From: Verrucomicrobiaceae bacterium
GTDB lineage: Bacteria; Verrucomicrobiota; Verrucomicrobiia; Verrucomicrobiales; Verrucomicrobiaceae
DNA: 64,000 nucleotides
Assembly: GCA_947458455.1 (NCBI GenBank)
Contig: CANGYJ010000012.1
Span: forward strand, 82,422 to 146,421
Direction of reading: 5' to 3'
The notes below the pieces were generated by a model, which was given only the letters and a program-made list of their open reading frames with translations, was not told the origin of the DNA and ran no database searches. The position numbers and the translations under genes are program-made. Positions 26,707-34,813 of the stretch are shown here, piece by piece (position 1 is the stretch's first letter; each line of letters begins with the position of its first letter).

Positions 26707-27759
26707 GTGTCTGCCTCTCCCGTCACGACATCCTCCAAACGCACGTCATCCGTCTACTCGACGGATTTTCAGGAGCAGTATCTGAATGCCCTCTATTACA
26801 TGAGGCTTTCCCGAATGCTGGAGGAAAAGCTCGGAGCGCTCTACCGCGCCGGTGGGCGCATCGTAGGCGGTGTTTATCTCGGGAAAGGTCAAGAGGCCTT
26901 TGCCGCCGCCATGGGCGTGCAGCTCCGCATGGGAAAAGACGTTTACGGTCCACTGATTCGCGATCAAGCCGGGCGTCTGGCCTTCGGCGAGCCAATTATT
27001 GAGACTCTTCGCACCTACCTTGGGGCCGCCACCGGCCCGATGCGTGGCCGTGATGGCAATATCCACCGTGGTCGCCCTCGGGAGGGCTACATGGCGATGA
27101 TCTCGCACCTCGGCAGCCTGCTCTCCGTCGTCGCCGGGGCGCTTTTTGCCCGTCGGCTCAAAGGCACGCTCGGAGATTCCATCGGAGCCACCAGCGTGGG
27201 TGATGGGGGCACCTCCACCGGCGCCTTTCATGAGGGCATGAACTTGGCCGCCGTCGAAAAACTGCCTCTCATCGTCAGCATCGCGAACAACCAATACGCC
27301 TACTCCACCCCGAACACCCGCCAGTATGCCTGCGAGAACCTTGTGGACCGTGCCAAAGGCTACGGCGTCCACGGTGAACACATCGATGCCACGGATCTCG
27401 CCGCGTGCTTGACCGCCTTCCGAGGTGCTGCAGCTCGTGCGAAGGCTGGAGAAGGCCCGCAAATCGTCGTCGGCACTCTTTTGCGCCTCGCCGGACATGG
27501 CGAGCATGATGACGCCAGCTACATCCCGGATAAAAAACGCCACACACACGAGGCTCGCGACTGCATCGAAGTGGCCGCGAAGTTTGCCATGGAGCAGGGC
27601 TGGGTGTCCGAAACGGCACTCACCACCCAGATGGAGGAGATTCGTCGCCTCATTGATCAAACCGTCGCCAAAGTCTCCAAAGAACCCGCACCCGATCCCT
27701 TCAAAGAGAACTGGCAGGCGCTTTCAACCGCCGGACTCGTGGAGGGGCAGAACCCATGA
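26707..27759 (+). CDS. pdhA: Pyruvate (2-oxo acid) dehydrogenase E1 component, alpha subunit
   Basis: A 350-residue thiamine-diphosphate subunit. GRIVGGVYLGKGQEAFAAAMG opens the fold. The TPP motif is GDGGTSTGAFHEGMNLAAVEKLPLIVSIANNQYAYSTP (GDG...NN). The phosphorylation-loop equivalent is HGEHDDASYIPDKKRHTHEARDC. The start is taken at GTG 26707; a TTG at 26671 is in frame upstream. It overlaps E1beta by ATGA. Family knowledge: with E1beta it decarboxylates pyruvate or a branched 2-oxo acid and transfers the acyl group to E2. Acetoin dehydrogenase is an alternative. Confidence 0.9.
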   Translation: MSASPVTTSSKRTSSVYSTDFQEQYLNALYYMRLSRMLEEKLGALYRAGGRIVGGVYLGKGQEAFAAAMGVQLRMGKDVYGPLIRDQAGRLAFGEPIIETLRTYLGAATGPMRGRDGNIHRGRPREGYMAMISHLGSLLSVVAGALFARRLKGTLGDSIGATSVGDGGTSTGAFHEGMNLAAVEKLPLIVSIANNQYAYSTPNTRQYACENLVDRAKGYGVHGEHIDATDLAACLTAFRGAAARAKAGEGPQIVVGTLLRLAGHGEHDDASYIPDKKRHTHEARDCIEVAAKFAMEQGWVSETALTTQMEEIRRLIDQTVAKVSKEPAPDPFKENWQALSTAGLVEGQNP

Positions 27760-28727
27760 GCGGCAGCATCACCTACCTGGAAGCCATCCGCGAGGCTCAA
27801 TACGACGCGCTGCGAAACGACCCCGCCGTCTTCCTCTACGGTCAGGACATCGACACCTTCGGTGGAGCCTTCAAAGCCACCAAAAACCTCGGCAAAGAGT
27901 TCCCCGGCCGCGTCTTTGACTCCCCCATCAGCGAGGACGCCATGGTCGGCCTCGCCATCGGTGCCGCCATCGAAGGCGCACGCCCCATCGTGGAGATGCA
28001 GTTCGCCGATTTCTCCAGCATCGGCTTCAATCAAATCATCAATCAAGCCGCCACGCTTTACTGGCGCACCGAGACCCCCTGCCCTCTCACCATCCGCCTG
28101 CCCAGCGGCGGCACCGCCGGCAGCGGCCCCTTTCACAGCCAGAGCATGGAGGCCATCTACGCCCACTATCCCGGCCTCGTCATCCTCACCCCCGCTACCG
28201 TCGAGGATGCCTACTGGATGCTGCTCGATAGCGTGGAGCTCAATGACCCCGTCATCTTCTGCGAGCACAAATTTCTCTATTACCATCTCAAAGCCGAATC
28301 CATCGGCGAGCGTAGCCTGCCCATCGGCAAAGCCCGCATCGCCCGCCCCGGCCGCCACGCCACCGTCGTCACCTACAGCGCCATGGTGCATGATGCCATC
28401 CGCGCCGCCGAGGAACTCCAGCTCGATGGCTATCAAATCGAAGTCGTCGATCTCCGCAGCGTGAAGCCCATGGATACCGATACCATCCTCGGCTCCGTCG
28501 CCCGCACCGGCCGCCTTTTGGCCGTCGGCGAGGCCTTCCCCTGGGGCGGCGTCACGGCCGAGGTCATCTCCCGCGTCGCCAGTGAAGGCTTCCACCTCCT
28601 CGACGCCCCGCCCATGCGCCTCAACGCCAAGGACACGCCCATTCCCTATCACCCCAACCTCTGGAAAGCCCATCGCCCCACCGTCGCCAGCATCGCCGGG
28701 GCGCTGCGCAACCTGCTGAGGTATTAA
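27756..28727 (+). CDS. pdhB: Pyruvate (2-oxo acid) dehydrogenase E1 component, beta subunit
   Basis: A 323-residue transketolase-type subunit: TYLEAIREAQYDALRNDPAVFLYGQDI, VFDSPISEDAMVGLAIGAAIEGARPIVEMQFADF, LPSGGTAGSGPFHSQSMEAIYAHYPGL, and a C-terminal YQIEVVDLRSVKPMDTDTI typical of transketolase C domains. The start ATG overlaps the alpha-subunit stop (ATGA), so translation is coupled. Partner of the alpha subunit in an alpha2beta2 E1. Confidence 0.95.
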   Translation: MSGSITYLEAIREAQYDALRNDPAVFLYGQDIDTFGGAFKATKNLGKEFPGRVFDSPISEDAMVGLAIGAAIEGARPIVEMQFADFSSIGFNQIINQAATLYWRTETPCPLTIRLPSGGTAGSGPFHSQSMEAIYAHYPGLVILTPATVEDAYWMLLDSVELNDPVIFCEHKFLYYHLKAESIGERSLPIGKARIARPGRHATVVTYSAMVHDAIRAAEELQLDGYQIEVVDLRSVKPMDTDTILGSVARTGRLLAVGEAFPWGGVTAEVISRVASEGFHLLDAPPMRLNAKDTPIPYHPNLWKAHRPTVASIAGALRNLLRY

Positions 28728-28882
28728 AATCGTCCTCGATATTCCCTCCCGCCGCGTCAGCGCCAATTTTCAATTTTCAGTCTCCAATTTTCAGTTTTCA
28801 ATCCCGCCCGGCCTCACCACACGAGTTGAACGAGGACGAGTTCGAGTAGGAGAACGAGGACGAAGCCCCCAAAGCCCCAAAG

Positions 28883-30118
28883 ATGCCCACCATTCCCATC
28901 CTGATGCCCCAGCTAGGCGAATCCATCGCCGAGGCCACCATCGTCCGCATCTTGGTCGAGGCAGGACGCAGCGTGGAGGCCGCCAGTGATCTCTTTGATG
29001 TCGAGACCAACAAGGCCACGATGTCCGTCAGTGCGCCCTGCGCAGGCAAGATCACGCAAATCATCGCCGTCCCGCAGACCAGCTACGCCGTCGGCTCCAC
29101 CCTCGCCGCCTTTGAGATCAGTGAAGAGGACGCGCAGAACCTCGGCTTTGCCGATACCCCGCAGCCCAGCATCGCCCAGCAGCACAACACCAGCATGGCC
29201 GATGTCGTCGAGAATCTGCACTTCCAGATCAGCGATGACGACGTCATCTCCTCGCCGCAGCCGAAGGTCGAGCCCGTCGTCGGTGGCCTGCCCGTACCTG
29301 CTGGAGCCACCGGGGCCAGTTACATCTCACCGCGCATGCGTGCCCGCATGCTCGAGCTCGGCCTGAACGCCTCCGATCTCGCGGGCGTGCCCGGCACTGG
29401 CGCAGGCGGCCGCGTCACCGTCGAAGACTTCGAGGCCTTCCTCCGCGGCCTGGAGCAGCACCGCATGACCAAAGCCTCGCCGATGCGCATCGCCGTCGCC
29501 GATAGCATGCGCCGCGCCTGGTCACGACCGCTCGCCACCGTCGGCAGCCCCATCATGCTCGATGCCATGCTCGCGCATCGCAAAAAGGCCAATCCCAAGC
29601 CCGGGCCTGCCCTCTACGCCATCCGCGCCCTCGCCATCGCCCTCGCGGAAAACACCGCCGTCGCCGGCCGCCTCATCGGCAATCGCATCGTGCATCCCCG
29701 CGCCATTGACATCGGCTTCGCTGTCGAAGTCGAAGACGGCGTCTTCGTCCCCGTCATCCGCGAGGTCGATAAAATCCCGCTCGTCAAACTGGTGCCCACC
29801 TACAACAACCTCGTCGAACAGGCCCGCGCCCGCCGCCTGCCGCACGACATGAACCGCCCGGGCATCGCCACCGTCACGAATTTCGGCACCTTCGGCATCG
29901 TCTGGGCCACGCCCATTCCCCTGCCCGAGCAGAACCTCATCCTCGGCCTCGGCGCTGGCAGCAAGGTTCCTCATTGGAGCGATGAAGTGAACCAATTCAT
30001 CCCCGTCACCAAAGCCGAGATCACCCTCAGCTTCGATCACCGCGTCTGCGATGGCGGTGCCGCTGGGCGATTGCTCAAGCGTGTCGCCGAGTTGCTGCAG
30101 AGGCCCGAGGATCTGTAA
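28883..30118 (+). CDS. pdhC: Dihydrolipoamide acyltransferase, E2 component
   Basis: A 411-residue three-domain protein. The N-terminal lipoyl domain (~1-80) has the lipoylation site DVETNKATMSV. A linker and the peripheral-subunit-binding domain follow (YISPRMRARMLELGLNASDLAGVPGTGAGGRVTVEDF, ~140-180). The catalytic acyltransferase domain (~190-411) carries SFDHRVCDGGAAGRLL, the HxxxDG active-site motif. It lies 155 bp after E1beta. No E3 (lipoamide dehydrogenase) gene is adjacent, so that subunit must come from elsewhere. The gap 28728-28882 holds CAATTTTCAGT-type short repeats. Confidence 0.93.
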   Translation: MPTIPILMPQLGESIAEATIVRILVEAGRSVEAASDLFDVETNKATMSVSAPCAGKITQIIAVPQTSYAVGSTLAAFEISEEDAQNLGFADTPQPSIAQQHNTSMADVVENLHFQISDDDVISSPQPKVEPVVGGLPVPAGATGASYISPRMRARMLELGLNASDLAGVPGTGAGGRVTVEDFEAFLRGLEQHRMTKASPMRIAVADSMRRAWSRPLATVGSPIMLDAMLAHRKKANPKPGPALYAIRALAIALAENTAVAGRLIGNRIVHPRAIDIGFAVEVEDGVFVPVIREVDKIPLVKLVPTYNNLVEQARARRLPHDMNRPGIATVTNFGTFGIVWATPIPLPEQNLILGLGAGSKVPHWSDEVNQFIPVTKAEITLSFDHRVCDGGAAGRLLKRVAELLQRPEDL

Positions 30119-30137
30119 ATTCGGGCCTATCTTCATC

Positions 30138-30677
30138 ATGGAAGACAAGCCCGCCATCCGCCAGCGCATGCGCCAGCTTCTCCGTGAAGTCACCGCAGAA
30201 GCCAACGACGCGCTCATCGCCGCTATAAAACAGCACACCACCGCCTGGCCCTCGCATCAAACCGTCGCCATCTACGGCGGCCTTCGCGGGGAGCCGGATC
30301 TCATCGGCGGCTTTCTTTCGTGGCTCCGCGAGCATGGTCACCAAGCCGCCCTCTTCGCCATTGAGGGTGAAAACCTCGTCCCGCGCCTCATTCAATCCGA
30401 AGCCGATCTCATCCGTAGCAGTCTCGGAGCCTGGGAACCCCGCGAAACCTGCCCGCCGCTCGACATCGCTGATCTCGACCTCATCCTCGTGCCCGGTCTC
30501 GCCTTCTCCGCAGAGCACCGCACCCGTCTCGGGCGCGGCGGAGGCTACTACGATCGGCTTTTGGCCCAGCCGCAGTGCAAAGCCCGCCGCATCGCTTTAG
30601 CCCACCGCTTTCAACTCCTCGATGCTTTGCCAGTCGAGGCGCATGATCAGCGGGTGCATGAGATCATTGCGGTCTAA
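30138..30677 (+). CDS. 5-formyltetrahydrofolate cyclo-ligase family protein
   Basis: A 179-residue protein starting at ATG 30138; the track start lies inside the E2 gene. The signatures are AIYGGLRGEPDL, LILVPGLAFSAEHRTRLGRGGGYYDRLL (the ATP/substrate loop RLGRGGGYYDR) and AHRFQLLDALPVEAHDQRV (D-V-E/D-x-x-D region). Family knowledge: it makes 5,10-methenyl-THF from 5-formyl-THF using ATP. It lies 19 bp after E2, so it may share that operon, and converges with glcD with overlapping stops (4 bp). Confidence 0.9.
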   Translation: MEDKPAIRQRMRQLLREVTAEANDALIAAIKQHTTAWPSHQTVAIYGGLRGEPDLIGGFLSWLREHGHQAALFAIEGENLVPRLIQSEADLIRSSLGAWEPRETCPPLDIADLDLILVPGLAFSAEHRTRLGRGGGYYDRLLAQPQCKARRIALAHRFQLLDALPVEAHDQRVHEIIAV

Positions 30678-32065
30678 GCCGCATCAAACACCTTCCCCGG
30701 ATTCAGCAGGCCCTGCGGATCGAGTGCCTTCTTCACGGTGCGCATGAGTTCAAAGCTGCCTTCACCGAGCTGACGCCTCAAAAAGCCCTTCTTCGCCAAA
30801 CCCACGCCGTGCTCGCCGGTGACAGTGCCGCCGAGTTTCAGCGTCTCATCGACGATTTCCTCCAGCGCCGCTTCCACACGGTGCATTTCCTCGTGATCGC
30901 GTTCATTCGTCAAAAACGTCGGGTGTAGATTGCCATCGCCGAGATGGCCGAAAGTGCCGATGAGCAGGTTATGACGCTGGGCGACCTCGTTAATGAAACT
31001 CACCATGCGAGCCAGCTCGCTGCGTGGCACGGTCACATCTTCGAGGATCGTCGTCGGCCGCACGCGAGCGAGAGCGGAGAAGGCATTGCGGCGTGCAGCG
31101 GCCAGTTTCGCGCCTTCCTGCTCGTTTTCGGCGGCTCGCACCTCACTGGCACCATTCGCACGTGCCAGCGCCATCATCTGAGCGGCTTCTTCTTCGACGA
31201 CGACGGGATGCCCGTCCGTCTCCATCAGCACCACGGCCTCCACATCCGTCGGCAGGCCAATTTTGGAGTAATCTTCCACGCAGCGCACCGTCATTTTATC
31301 GAGGAACTCCAGCGTGCAGGGAATAATCTTCGCCGCGATGATGGCCGAGATCGTTTCGGCGGCCTTCTCCATCGAATCGTAGAGCGCCAGCATCGTTTTG
31401 CGGGCTTTCGGACGCGGCAAAACCTTCAAAAGCACCTCGGTGATGATGCCCAGCGTGCCCTCACTGCCGACGAAGAGGTCCTTCATCGAGTAACCAGCCA
31501 CGTCCTTCACGCATTTATTGCCGAGGAAGGTCACCGTGCCATCCGGCAGCACCACTTCGATGCCCATCACATAGTCACGCGTCACGCCGTATTTCAGGCC
31601 GCGAAGTCCGCCGGAGTTCTCCGCCACATTGCCGCCGATGGTGGAGATCTTCATCGAGCCGGGATCAGGCGGATAAAACAGGCCCACCTTCGCGCAGGCA
31701 TCGTCGATTTCCTTCGTGATCACGCCGCTTTGCGCACGCAGCGTGAGGTTTTTCTCATCCAGCTCGATCAGCTTGCCCATCCGCACAAGGCAAAGCACCA
31801 GGCAGCCTGCCAGCGGGACGCTGCCGCCACTCAGCCCCGTGCCGCTGCCGCGGGTGACCACCGGCACACTCTTGTCACGCGCCAGTTTCACGCACGCCGC
31901 CACCTCCGCCGTCGTCAGCGGGAAAACGACCGCGCCCGGCCGCTGCTTCAGCGCTGCCGTGCCATCAAACGAATACGGCACGAGATCCTCGTCCCGCGTG
32001 AGCACACGCTCCGCGCTGACGATCTGCTTCAACGACTCCACAAAGGCTGCATCGACCTGGTTCAT
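30674..32065 (-). CDS. glcD: FAD-linked glycolate/lactate oxidase subunit GlcD-like
   Basis: A 463-residue FAD oxidase of the VAO/PCMH family from ATG 32065. FAD-binding landmarks are VVFPLTTAEVAACVKLARDKSVPVVTRGSGTGLSGGSVPLAG, PPDPGSMKISTIGGNVAENSGGLRGLKYGVTRDYV and DLFVGSEGTLGIITEVLLK. The C-terminal cap has LIGTFGHLGDGNLHPTFLTNERD and GGTVTGEHGVGLAKKGFL. Family knowledge: oxidises glycolate or D-lactate. GlcE/GlcF partners are not adjacent, so D-lactate dehydrogenase is an alternative. Confidence 0.88.
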   Translation of the reverse strand: MNQVDAAFVESLKQIVSAERVLTRDEDLVPYSFDGTAALKQRPGAVVFPLTTAEVAACVKLARDKSVPVVTRGSGTGLSGGSVPLAGCLVLCLVRMGKLIELDEKNLTLRAQSGVITKEIDDACAKVGLFYPPDPGSMKISTIGGNVAENSGGLRGLKYGVTRDYVMGIEVVLPDGTVTFLGNKCVKDVAGYSMKDLFVGSEGTLGIITEVLLKVLPRPKARKTMLALYDSMEKAAETISAIIAAKIIPCTLEFLDKMTVRCVEDYSKIGLPTDVEAVVLMETDGHPVVVEEEAAQMMALARANGASEVRAAENEQEGAKLAAARRNAFSALARVRPTTILEDVTVPRSELARMVSFINEVAQRHNLLIGTFGHLGDGNLHPTFLTNERDHEEMHRVEAALEEIVDETLKLGGTVTGEHGVGLAKKGFLRRQLGEGSFELMRTVKKALDPQGLLNPGKVFDAA

Positions 32066-32124
32066 GCCGTCATCATGGCAAGTCCCCCTTGCACCGTCAA
32101 CGCAGCCCGTGCTTTGGTGCACGG

Positions 32125-33060
32125 ATGAACTTTTCCCGCCCCATCCGCTTCTCGCCTTTTTACCAATCCCGCGTCTGGGGAGGTCGACGTTTGGAGTCCG
32201 TGCTTCATCGCACGCTTCCCGATGCCACCACACCTTTCGGCGAAGCTTGGGAAGTCAGCGACCGCCCCGAGGCGATGAGCACCACCGCCGATGGCGTGAC
32301 CTTGAATGACCTCTGGCAAAACCATCGCGCCGAGGTCTTCGGCCATTTGAAGAGCAGTTCGCCCTGGTTTCCGCTGCTGATGAAGATTCTCGATGCCTGC
32401 GATGATCTCTCCATCCAGGTGCATCCGCCCGCCCATCGTGCTGCCGAGCTCGGTGGCGACCCGAAGACCGAAATGTGGTTCATCGCCCATGCCGATCCGG
32501 GTGCCAAAATCTACGCCGGCCTCAAAACAGGCGTCACCCGCGCTCAATTCGATGCCGCGCTGCAAAACGGCACGCTCGCCGAGGTCGTCCACGTCATCCA
32601 TCCTCGCACTGGCGACTGCCTTTTCATCCCCAGCGGCCGCATCCACGCTATCGGCGCCGGTCTGCTGATCTATGAGATCCAGCAAAACAGCGACACCACC
32701 TACCGCGTCTTCGATTGGAACCGCGTCGGACTCGATGGAAAGCCCCGTCAGCTCCACATCGCCGAGTCCCTGGCATCCATCGACTTTACCGATTTCGAAC
32801 CCGCCATGCAGCCCGCCGTCACCAACGGCCCGCTCGTGACCTGCGAGTTCTTCGACGTGCGTCTCTGCTCCACCACCGAGCAACTCGGCCACGAAGGCGA
32901 AAACCTCACCCTCGCCGTCACCCAAGGTCAGCTCGATCTCGCAGGCGAAACCTTCCGCGCCGGTGATTTTGCCATCATCCCTTCTTCGATGCCTAAAAGC
33001 GGCCGACTCATCACTTCGCGCAGCAGTGATGCTCAGTGGCTGGAGATTCGCATTCCATGA
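32125..33060 (+). CDS. manA: Mannose-6-phosphate isomerase, class I
   Basis: A 311-residue cupin-fold zinc isomerase from ATG 32125. Motifs: PFYQSRVWGGRRLESVL, LLMKILDACDDLSIQVHPPAHRA (zinc-binding Gln/His), KTEMWFIAHADPGAKIYAG (zinc Glu) and CLFIPSGRIHAIGAGLLIYEIQQNSDTTYRVFDW (zinc His). This short form is the Bacillus-type ManA. It interconverts mannose-6-P and fructose-6-P, feeding surface sugar synthesis. Its stop overlaps the ATG of the DUF2071 gene. Confidence 0.93.
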   Translation: MNFSRPIRFSPFYQSRVWGGRRLESVLHRTLPDATTPFGEAWEVSDRPEAMSTTADGVTLNDLWQNHRAEVFGHLKSSSPWFPLLMKILDACDDLSIQVHPPAHRAAELGGDPKTEMWFIAHADPGAKIYAGLKTGVTRAQFDAALQNGTLAEVVHVIHPRTGDCLFIPSGRIHAIGAGLLIYEIQQNSDTTYRVFDWNRVGLDGKPRQLHIAESLASIDFTDFEPAMQPAVTNGPLVTCEFFDVRLCSTTEQLGHEGENLTLAVTQGQLDLAGETFRAGDFAIIPSSMPKSGRLITSRSSDAQWLEIRIP

Positions 33061-33770
33061 GCACACTGGATGTCCGCCAACAGCCGCAGCGTTCTCCTGT
33101 GATGTATCAGCGCTGGGAGAAGCTGGCCTTCCTGCACTGGCGCTGGGCCCCGGAGATCATCCAGCGCACGCTGCCTGCCGGTTTGACCGTCGATACCTTC
33201 CAAGGAGATGCCTGGCTGGCCATCGTGCCCTTTTTCATGCGCGGCATCCGCCCGCGTTTTTGCCCACCGGTGCCGGGAATCAGTGATTTTCTTGAACTCA
33301 ACGTGCGCACCTACGTCCGCGATGCGCAGGGCCGTCACGGCGTGTGGTTTTACTCACTCGATTGCGATCAACCGCTCGCTGTTTGTACCGCGAGGACCTT
33401 CTTTCATCTGCCCTACCAGCACGCCCGCATGTCTGCGCCACAGTCGGAAGGCTGGATCGACTACCATTGCCAGCGCCGAGGCGAATCCCCTTCTCGTTTT
33501 CGCTACCGGCTGAATGCGCAGACACGCCTCGCTGAACCCGGCACCCTCGAATTCTTCCTCGCCGAACGCTACCTACTGCTCTCCCAAACGCCACGCGGCC
33601 TTCGCTGCGGTCAGGTGCATCACACGCCGTATCCTTTGGCGGATGTGGAACTCGACACCTGGGACGTCAATCCCCTCCTCCAAGCCGGTTTTGATAACCC
33701 CAACCGCCCGCCGGACCACCTCATCGGCTCCCCCGGCGTGGATGTGAAGGTGTATGCGCTGACGAGATAG
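33057..33770 (+). CDS. DUF2071 (YqjF-like) family protein
   Basis: A 237-residue protein starting at ATG 33057, overlapping the manA stop by 4 nt. Family landmarks: MYQRWEKLAFLHWRWAPEIIQRTLP, DAWLAIVPFFMRGIRPRF, FLELNVRTYVRDAQGRHGVWFYSLDCD and FFLAERYLLLSQTPRGLRCGQVHHTPYPL. Family knowledge: DUF2071 proteins adopt an acetoacetate-decarboxylase-like fold but have no established function. It is probably translated together with manA. Confidence 0.88.
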   Translation: MSTLDVRQQPQRSPVMYQRWEKLAFLHWRWAPEIIQRTLPAGLTVDTFQGDAWLAIVPFFMRGIRPRFCPPVPGISDFLELNVRTYVRDAQGRHGVWFYSLDCDQPLAVCTARTFFHLPYQHARMSAPQSEGWIDYHCQRRGESPSRFRYRLNAQTRLAEPGTLEFFLAERYLLLSQTPRGLRCGQVHHTPYPLADVELDTWDVNPLLQAGFDNPNRPPDHLIGSPGVDVKVYALTR

Positions 33771-33834
33771 CGAGGAGACATGCCTGGGTTTGTGGTGCTT
33801 GACTCTCCGAGTCTGGGAGGCAGCTTTGGACATC

Positions 33835-34107
33835 ATGAATTCTGTTTCCTTTCCTCTGCCTGAACTTGGCTCCGACTGGGCCAAGGTGATCGAAGCCGTG
33901 CAACGCTTCGGCAGCGCGGAATTACGGACGCAAGCAGGCGAGACCTTTGAGTTCAAAAAGAAGGCTGCGGACAAGCCGACGCTCGCGGAACTCCGCGCAC
34001 GACATGAGGCCCATTGCCAGAAACTCCGCGAACTGGGCAACCGTCCCGCGCCGATGACGGAACAGGAGGAAGAGAGGTTCAACAAAATCATCGCCGGCGA
34101 GCTATGA
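33835..34107 (+). CDS. Probable VapB-type antitoxin
   Basis: A 90-residue protein from ATG 33835 (the track start at 33790 is upstream). The N-terminal half (SVSFPLPELGSDWAKVIEAVQRFG...) could be a Phd/YefM-like DNA-binding fold. The C-terminus is a charged helix (PTLAELRARHEAHCQKLREL) typical of toxin-binding antitoxin tails. Its stop overlaps the PIN toxin start by ATGA. Assignment rests mainly on this coupling. Confidence 0.7.
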   Translation: MNSVSFPLPELGSDWAKVIEAVQRFGSAELRTQAGETFEFKKKAADKPTLAELRARHEAHCQKLRELGNRPAPMTEQEEERFNKIIAGEL

Positions 34108-34577
34108 CCACTTACCTCGACACCAATCTACTGGTGAGGCACTACTTGGATGTTGACGACGGCGTGGCGTCGAACCTCATCTTCATGGAACAAGACGAGG
34201 TTCCATTTCCGATTACCGACCTGTTATGCCTGGAAGTTCGAAACGCCATCCAACGCATGGTTTATGAGTCCCGAACCGGCAGCGCACGGCGAACCACGCA
34301 AGAAGCCGCCTGGGCCGCCATCGCCCGCTTCGAGGAAGATTTGGAGGAGGGCGTGCTTCTACAAAGAGCAGCGATCCCGTTTCCCATGCTTCAGCAGACC
34401 TTCAACACGCTTTCTGACCGCCACACATCCAGACACGGCTTTCGCACCTACGACATCATGCATGTGGCCTCGGCGCTGCATCTGGGCTGCACCCGGTTTC
34501 TGAGCTTTGACAAGAACGCGGTGTTGCTCGCCAAGTTGGAGAGTTTACTCACAAACTCACCGGCACCCCAGCTATGA
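34104..34577 (+). CDS. PIN-domain toxin (VapC-type RNase)
   Basis: A 157-residue PIN-domain protein from ATG 34104. Acidic active-site residues are visible in order: TTYLDTNLLVRHY (Asp 6), DLLCLEVRNAIQ (Glu) and FRTYDIMHVASALHLG (Asp), followed by TRFLSFDKNAVLLAK. Family knowledge: VapC toxins are Mg2+-dependent RNases, often cleaving tRNA or rRNA, neutralised by VapB. Coupled translation with the upstream small gene supports a toxin-antitoxin pair. Confidence 0.87.
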   Translation: MTTYLDTNLLVRHYLDVDDGVASNLIFMEQDEVPFPITDLLCLEVRNAIQRMVYESRTGSARRTTQEAAWAAIARFEEDLEEGVLLQRAAIPFPMLQQTFNTLSDRHTSRHGFRTYDIMHVASALHLGCTRFLSFDKNAVLLAKLESLLTNSPAPQL

Positions 34578-34591
34578 GCTAAGCCGATCTC

Positions 34592-34801
34592 ATGAGAGAA
34601 ACGGTTCTAATCTGGCTGATGCAGGTACCCTCGCTGTGTCTCGCTGATCTGCAAAAGGCTGGCGCTCCACCACCTCCAGCCACACCTCTGGATGGCCGTA
34701 ACGCCATCGTGAGCCTGACCATTCAGTGGGCCTGGATTGTGATATCGCTGGCCGCGCTTGCCTGGATCATCTGGTGGGGAGTTCGAACGCGCCGGAGATG
34801 A
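34592..34801 (+). CDS. Small single-pass membrane protein, unknown function
   Basis: A 69-residue ORF from ATG 34592 with a C-terminal membrane helix (LTIQWAWIVISLAALAWIIWWGV) ending in RTRRR, as expected for an inside-positive tail. It starts 15 bp after the VapC stop. It converges with the MFS gene. Small size and lack of homology limit confidence. Confidence 0.45.
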   Translation: MRETVLIWLMQVPSLCLADLQKAGAPPPPATPLDGRNAIVSLTIQWAWIVISLAALAWIIWWGVRTRRR

Positions 34802-34813
34802 CCAACAAGCCCA

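Noticed and set aside
26538-26744. 68-codon minus-strand ORF upstream of E1alpha
   Set aside because: No ribosome binding site or domain, and it overlaps the E1alpha start; probably chance.
30944-32128. 394-codon plus-strand ORF
   Set aside because: Antisense of glcD.
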